A stretch of 8,585 nt of DNA, from NCBI RefSeq assembly GCF_002321025.1, contig NZ_DCLL01000017.1, forward strand, positions 1 to 8,585, given 5' to 3'. This stretch comes from Acinetobacter lwoffii. GTDB taxonomy: Bacteria; Pseudomonadota; Gammaproteobacteria; Pseudomonadales; Moraxellaceae. Shown here piece after piece: positions 6,287 through 8,585 of this stretch. Position numbers and translations under genes: made by a program. The first letter of the stretch is position 1, and each line of letters starts with the position of its first letter. A model generated the notes under the pieces. That model had not been told where the DNA came from. It searched no databases and saw only the letters and a list, made by a program, of their open reading frames with translations.

Positions 6287-6829
6287 TTAATTAGATGGTG
6301 ATTGGCAAGCGTGTTCTGCTACATGGTGATGGTGACAATGCAGATCTTCTGCAGGATGAGAGTGATCCGTTTCAGGTCCATGATCTTTTCGAATACAACA
6401 GCCTTCCACATACTGGCTGCTACCATCCAGATAAAACTCTTCTTTCCAGACCGGAACTTCATGCTTCACCCGTTCCACAGCTTCCTCACAGGCAGCGAAG
6501 GCCTCACGACGATGGGCCGCATAAGCCATAGCAATAATGGCTGTTTCCCCAACCTCCAGCTCACCAATACGGTGCACTACCCGCACATAAGACACCTGGT
6601 ATTTGATCTGGATCTGCTGTTCAATTTCACGAATCATTTTTTCAGCCACAGGCGCATAGGCGGTATATTTCAGGGCACGCACAGCTTTCCCCTGATGATG
6701 GTTACGTACTGTTCCGACAAAGATGCCGATTCCACCACATTCCGGAAAATGCTGGATACCATCAAAATCCTCCAGACTAAAAGCAGTCTGCTGGATTCGG
6801 GCAAATTGTTTTAGTGACTTGAGTTGCAT
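6287..6829 (-). CDS. moaE: Molybdopterin synthase large (catalytic) subunit MoaE with a His/Cys-rich tail
   Basis: This is the catalytic subunit of molybdopterin synthase. It transfers sulfur from the thiocarboxylated MoaD C-terminus to the pterin precursor. The 180 residues exceed the usual 150 or so. Conserved parts are FVGTVRNHHQG (37-47, with the active-site arginine R42), VVHRIGELEVGE (84-95), YAAHRREAF (103-111) and VKHEVPVWKEEF (121-132). K122 and K129 match E. coli K119 and K126 in position and spacing. After about residue 143 the normal MoaE end is followed by a tail (144-180) with nine histidines and four cysteines, including HCHHHH at 164-169. The tail is in frame with no sign of a frameshift and may bind a metal. 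The start has GGAGG 5 nt upstream, formed by the last two glycine codons of moaD, and lies 1 nt after the moaD stop. Confidence 0.95.
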   Translation of the reverse strand: MQLKSLKQFARIQQTAFSLEDFDGIQHFPECGGIGIFVGTVRNHHQGKAVRALKYTAYAPVAEKMIREIEQQIQIKYQVSYVRVVHRIGELEVGETAIIAMAYAAHRREAFAACEEAVERVKHEVPVWKEEFYLDGSSQYVEGCCIRKDHGPETDHSHPAEDLHCHHHHVAEHACQSPSN

Positions 6830-6830
6830 C

Positions 6831-7097
6831 TCAGCCTCCTGCTACCGGCGATAACAGCACCAGCGTACTGTCACGATTTAAAACATTCTGTCTGGAAATA
6901 ATGTCTTCACCGATTGCACAGGCACAACGTTCCAGCATGGGCTGTATATCGGGATAGAGGGATAGCAACTGGTTCAGGACTTCAGAAACATGAATTTCAG
7001 ACTCGCATTGCAAATTTAAATCTGCGGGAATTTGTCGTTCAATCGCACCGAAGGCTTCTATTTTGATATGAATTAATTTTTGCTGAGTGAGTGACAT
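6831..7097 (-). CDS. moaD: Molybdopterin synthase sulfur-carrier subunit MoaD
   Basis: This 88-residue ubiquitin-fold protein carries the sulfur, as a C-terminal thiocarboxylate, used by MoaE. The defining feature is the exact C-terminal Gly-Gly (87-88) in the context LLSPVAGG. Upstream, VLNQLLSLYP (about 40-49) and the hydrophobic strand STLVLLSPVAGG fit MoaD. Activation requires the adenylyltransferase MoeB and a sulfur donor, neither of which is encoded in this window. The start at 7097 lies 2 nt after the moaA stop, with GGAGG 6 nt upstream. That site is built from the final glycine codons of moaA. In turn, the codons for this protein's own Gly-Gly form the ribosome binding site of moaE. 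Confidence 0.95.
   Translation of the reverse strand: MSLTQQKLIHIKIEAFGAIERQIPADLNLQCESEIHVSEVLNQLLSLYPDIQPMLERCACAIGEDIISRQNVLNRDSTLVLLSPVAGG
6835..6839 (-). promoter_or_regulatory. Shine-Dalgarno of moaE formed by the Gly-Gly codons of moaD
   Basis: GGAGG lies entirely within the last two sense codons of moaD (GGA GGC), 5 nt before the moaE ATG. The bases thus encode the required Gly-Gly end of MoaD and also act as the ribosome binding site. Confidence 0.75.
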
Positions 7098-7099
7098 AT

Positions 7100-8125
7100 T
7101 TACCCTCCAATGCTGTGCATGCTGATTTTTCGGATCGGCTTTTGTATTGGTGATTGCTGGATCGCATGGAAGCCGGCCTCTTTATGCCAGATATAAGCGT
7201 GGAGCTTGTGCTGAAATGTCTGTGTGGCGAAATGATCCAGCGCCAGTTGTTCGATATCTGCCTTAAGGTTCAGGCCTTGTCTGGCAAATAAACAGTTATA
7301 AAATTCACCTTGGGCATTGAGGCGCAGACGGTCACAATCACTGCAAAATGAATGGGTAATGGTGGAAATAATCCCCAAAGGCTGCCCATTGACCAAATAG
7401 CCACGGGCTGGATTGGCGCCTTGTCCTTGAGATACCTGGACATCAAATTCAGTTTTCAGTTGATCCAGGATATCCTGCTCACTGATGACATCAGACGGAT
7501 TCCATTTCTGATCGCCATCGAGGGGCATAAACTCAATAAAACGCAGTTCTACAGCCTGATACTGTGCCCATTTTACGAGAGGAATAATCTGATTGTCATT
7601 GATGCCTTTGATGAGCACACTATTTATCTTGACGGACAACCCTGCCTGCTGCGCGGCAGAAATACCTTGAAGTACAGGCCGTAACTGTTTTTGGGTCAGT
7701 TGCTGAAACTGCTTTGGATCAAGACTGTCCAGACTGATATTCAGGTCGTCCAGTCCTGCCTGTTTAAGCGGCTGGGCATAATCTTTTAAATAATGGCCAT
7801 TGCTGGTCATGGAAATACGTTTAAGGCCAAAGGCTTTCAGCGTCTGTAAGCGGGCAATAAAATGAACGATGCCTTGGCGCATCAACGGTTCGCCCCCCGT
7901 CACCCGGATCTGCTCAATCCCGTGTCGCACCATAAACTCGCAAAAAGCATACAGGGCTTCAAAACTGAGCAAATCTTTTTTATTCATCCATTCCGGATGT
8001 TCAGGCATGCAATAGCTGCATTTGAAATTACAGCGGTCAGTCACTGATATTCGCAACTTACGTTTCTGGCGTCCAAACTGATCCTGAAAGATACTGCGAG
8101 ATGCTAAAACTTTCATGCTGTTCAT
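7100..8125 (-). CDS. moaA: GTP 3',8-cyclase MoaA (radical SAM)
   Basis: This enzyme (EC 4.1.99.22) catalyses the first step of molybdenum cofactor synthesis, converting GTP to 3',8-cyclo-7,8-dihydro-GTP. From the ATG at 8125 it has 341 residues. The N-terminal radical-SAM cluster motif CNFKCSYC gives C32, C36 and C39. RVTGGEPLMR (74-83) is the SAM-binding loop. The second 4Fe-4S cluster uses C261, C264 and C278 in FCSDCDRLRL and YNCLF, with the GTP-binding arginines in RLRL. The protein ends in SIGG, the Gly-Gly tail conserved in MoaA and needed for activity. Three starts are possible: GTG 8152, ATG 8125 and ATG 8116. I prefer 8125 because GGA lies 8 nt upstream, but the support is weak. It is the first gene of the operon, preceded by a sigma-54-like promoter and, further out, by the inserted IS element. 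Confidence 0.95.
   Translation of the reverse strand: MNSMKVLASRSIFQDQFGRQKRKLRISVTDRCNFKCSYCMPEHPEWMNKKDLLSFEALYAFCEFMVRHGIEQIRVTGGEPLMRQGIVHFIARLQTLKAFGLKRISMTSNGHYLKDYAQPLKQAGLDDLNISLDSLDPKQFQQLTQKQLRPVLQGISAAQQAGLSVKINSVLIKGINDNQIIPLVKWAQYQAVELRFIEFMPLDGDQKWNPSDVISEQDILDQLKTEFDVQVSQGQGANPARGYLVNGQPLGIISTITHSFCSDCDRLRLNAQGEFYNCLFARQGLNLKADIEQLALDHFATQTFQHKLHAYIWHKEAGFHAIQQSPIQKPIRKISMHSIGG
7104..7108 (-). promoter_or_regulatory. Shine-Dalgarno of moaD formed by the Gly-Gly codons of moaA
   Basis: GGAGG lies in the last two sense codons of moaA (GGA GGG), 6 nt before the moaD ATG. It follows the same dual use seen at the moaD/moaE boundary. Confidence 0.75.
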
Positions 8126-8200
8126 TGCTGCGGTCCATGATGAGATCTGCACGGTTATTTAACAGTCTTGATTTACTGCCCTATTTCTTCACAATGAATG

Positions 8201-8217
8201 AGCAATAAGTGTTCCAA
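8201..8217 (-). promoter_or_regulatory. Candidate sigma-54 (-24/-12) promoter of the moa-moe-mod operon
   Basis: The minus strand reads TGGAAC-N5-TTGCT, matching 10 of 11 positions of TGGCAC-N5-TTGCW, preceded by the preferred T. GG (8215-8214) and GC (8203-8202) are exactly 10 nt apart. The predicted start is near 8190, about 65 nt before the moaA ATG at 8125. I see no convincing sigma-70 promoter between moaA and the IS edge. Activator sites would normally lie 80-200 bp upstream, which here is inside the IS element. Confidence 0.55.
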
Positions 8218-8249
8218 CTTTGCACAAATTTATTTTTAAATAGGGTCTG

Positions 8250-8289
8250 TTGACATTTTCTGTTCAAAAAAATAGCGAGAAAGTAAAAT
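8250..8289 (+). promoter_or_regulatory. Possible transposase promoter elements in the IS end
   Basis: A perfect TTGACA (8250-8255) lies in the terminal repeat, but the hexamer 17 nt downstream (TAGCGA) is poor. A better -10, TAAAAT (8284-8289), pairs with a weak TGTTCA at 8261-8266. With the second option the transcript would start near 8296. The assignment is tentative. Confidence 0.3.
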
Positions 8290-8320
8290 TTAATCGCCAA
8301 ACTAAATTTACTTCTCGCTA
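8273..8320 (+). repeat. Inverted repeat ending at the transposase start codon
   Basis: Bases 8273-8292 pair with 8303-8320 as an 18-bp stem with two single-A bulges (8282 and 8288) and a 10-nt loop. The last pair includes the A of the ATG at 8320. In a transcript that enters from outside the element, the translation start would be held in this structure. A transcript begun at about 8296 would contain only the right arm. Confidence 0.6.
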
Positions 8321-8585
8321 TGCCTCGTACAATGCTGAATGATCAACACTGGTCTAAGTTACTTTCTATTTTCCGAAATTTTGATATCTATTTCAAATCT
8401 AATTTGAGAAATTTTGTCGAAGCAATACTTTATAGAATAAGAACAGGCTGCCCATGGCGTGATTTGCCTAAAGAATTTGGTTCGTATAACTCAATCTTTA
8501 AAAAATATAATCGTTGGTGTAAAAATGATAAGTTAATGAAAATATTTAAATTAATTTCTTCAAGTGCTGATATGGAATGGGTTTT
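8320..8585 (+). CDS. IS5-family transposase, N-terminal part (runs off the window)
   Basis: An open frame from ATG 8320 codes for 88 residues and continues past the window edge. The visible part has a helical DNA-binding type N-terminus with NFVEAILYRIRTGCPWRDLPKEFG, a highly typical IS4/IS5-family pattern (here cited in pieces: NFVEAILYRI, RTGCPWRDLP, KEFGSYNSIF). The following segment, KKYNRWCKNDKLMKIF, also fits. The catalytic DDE domain would be further right. Some groups of this family make the full transposase by frameshifting between two frames, which cannot be judged here. No good ribosome binding site precedes ATG 8320 or the next in-frame ATG at 8332. The gene is read away from the molybdenum operon (divergent). 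Confidence 0.85.
   Translation, partial: MPRTMLNDQHWSKLLSIFRNFDIYFKSNLRNFVEAILYRIRTGCPWRDLPKEFGSYNSIFKKYNRWCKNDKLMKIFKLISSSADMEWV

Larger units (their letters stand above)
8243..8585 (+). mobile_element. Left part of an IS5-family insertion sequence (truncated by the window edge)
   Basis: The element appears to begin at 8243 with GGGTCTGTTGACA, which resembles the terminal inverted repeat of IS5-family elements. It sits beside the AT-rich target TTTAAATA, and TA (8241-8242) may be part of the duplicated target. The right end, second inverted repeat and target duplication are outside the window, so the exact boundary is inferred. The transposase frame and an 18-bp hairpin lie inside. Confidence 0.75.

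Noticed and set aside
6302..6814. A 170-residue plus-strand reading frame opposite moaE
   Set aside because: It is the antisense shadow of moaE, whose active-site residues and ribosome binding site show the true coding strand.
7352..7684. A 110-residue plus-strand reading frame opposite moaA
   Set aside because: It is an antisense shadow of moaA with no family features and no ribosome binding site I could support.
8126..8200. Molybdenum cofactor riboswitch or ModE operator upstream of moaA
   Set aside because: The predicted leader is only about 65 nt with no complex fold visible by eye, and I see no ModE-type palindrome. A covariance search would settle the riboswitch question.

Overview
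The window looks like chromosome of a moderately AT-rich gammaproteobacterium, most likely Acinetobacter or a close relative. This rests on the style of the proteins, a fused MoaC-MoaB protein, and an IS5-family element at the right edge. The genus is inferred, since no marker gene is present.

All complete genes lie on the minus strand, so the natural reading runs from high to low coordinates. From about 8217 down to 1910 there is one tightly packed molybdenum operon: moaA, moaD, moaE, moaCB (fused moaC and moaB), moeA, modA, modB, modC. Gaps are 1 to 70 nt, with one 4-nt ATGA overlap. The encoded steps are GTP to cyclic pyranopterin monophosphate (MoaA plus the MoaC domain), then molybdopterin (MoaD/MoaE synthase), adenylylation (MoaB domain) and molybdate insertion (MoeA). 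ModABC imports molybdate. MoeB, MobA/MobB and any molybdoenzyme are not in view.

A 330-nt spacer follows, then a nitrate/nitrite MFS transporter of the NNP family (nasA/narK type, with NRT2-like motifs) and an intrinsic terminator at 167-202. Nitrate reductases need molybdenum cofactor, so uptake of nitrate, uptake of molybdate and cofactor synthesis sit together.

The most interesting signals are regulatory. Both transcription units have a candidate sigma-54 (-24/-12) promoter with exact GG-N10-GC spacing: 8201-8217 before moaA and 1709-1724 before nasA. The nasA leader starts with two small hairpins whose hexanucleotide loops have A at position 1 and G at position 4, as in RNA targets of ANTAR antiterminators such as NasT/NasR. 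A third, longer hairpin precedes the ribosome binding site. These suggest nitrogen- and nitrate-responsive control, but they are read by eye.

At the right edge an IS5-family element starts at about 8243, only 25 bp upstream of the moaA -24 box, and runs off the window with a partial plus-strand transposase. It may have displaced the operon's upstream activator sites. I found no clearly undescribed system: the genes are recognisable, and the novelty candidates are the regulatory layout, the His/Cys-rich MoaE tail, the short ModC and the diglycine codons that double as Shine-Dalgarno sites.
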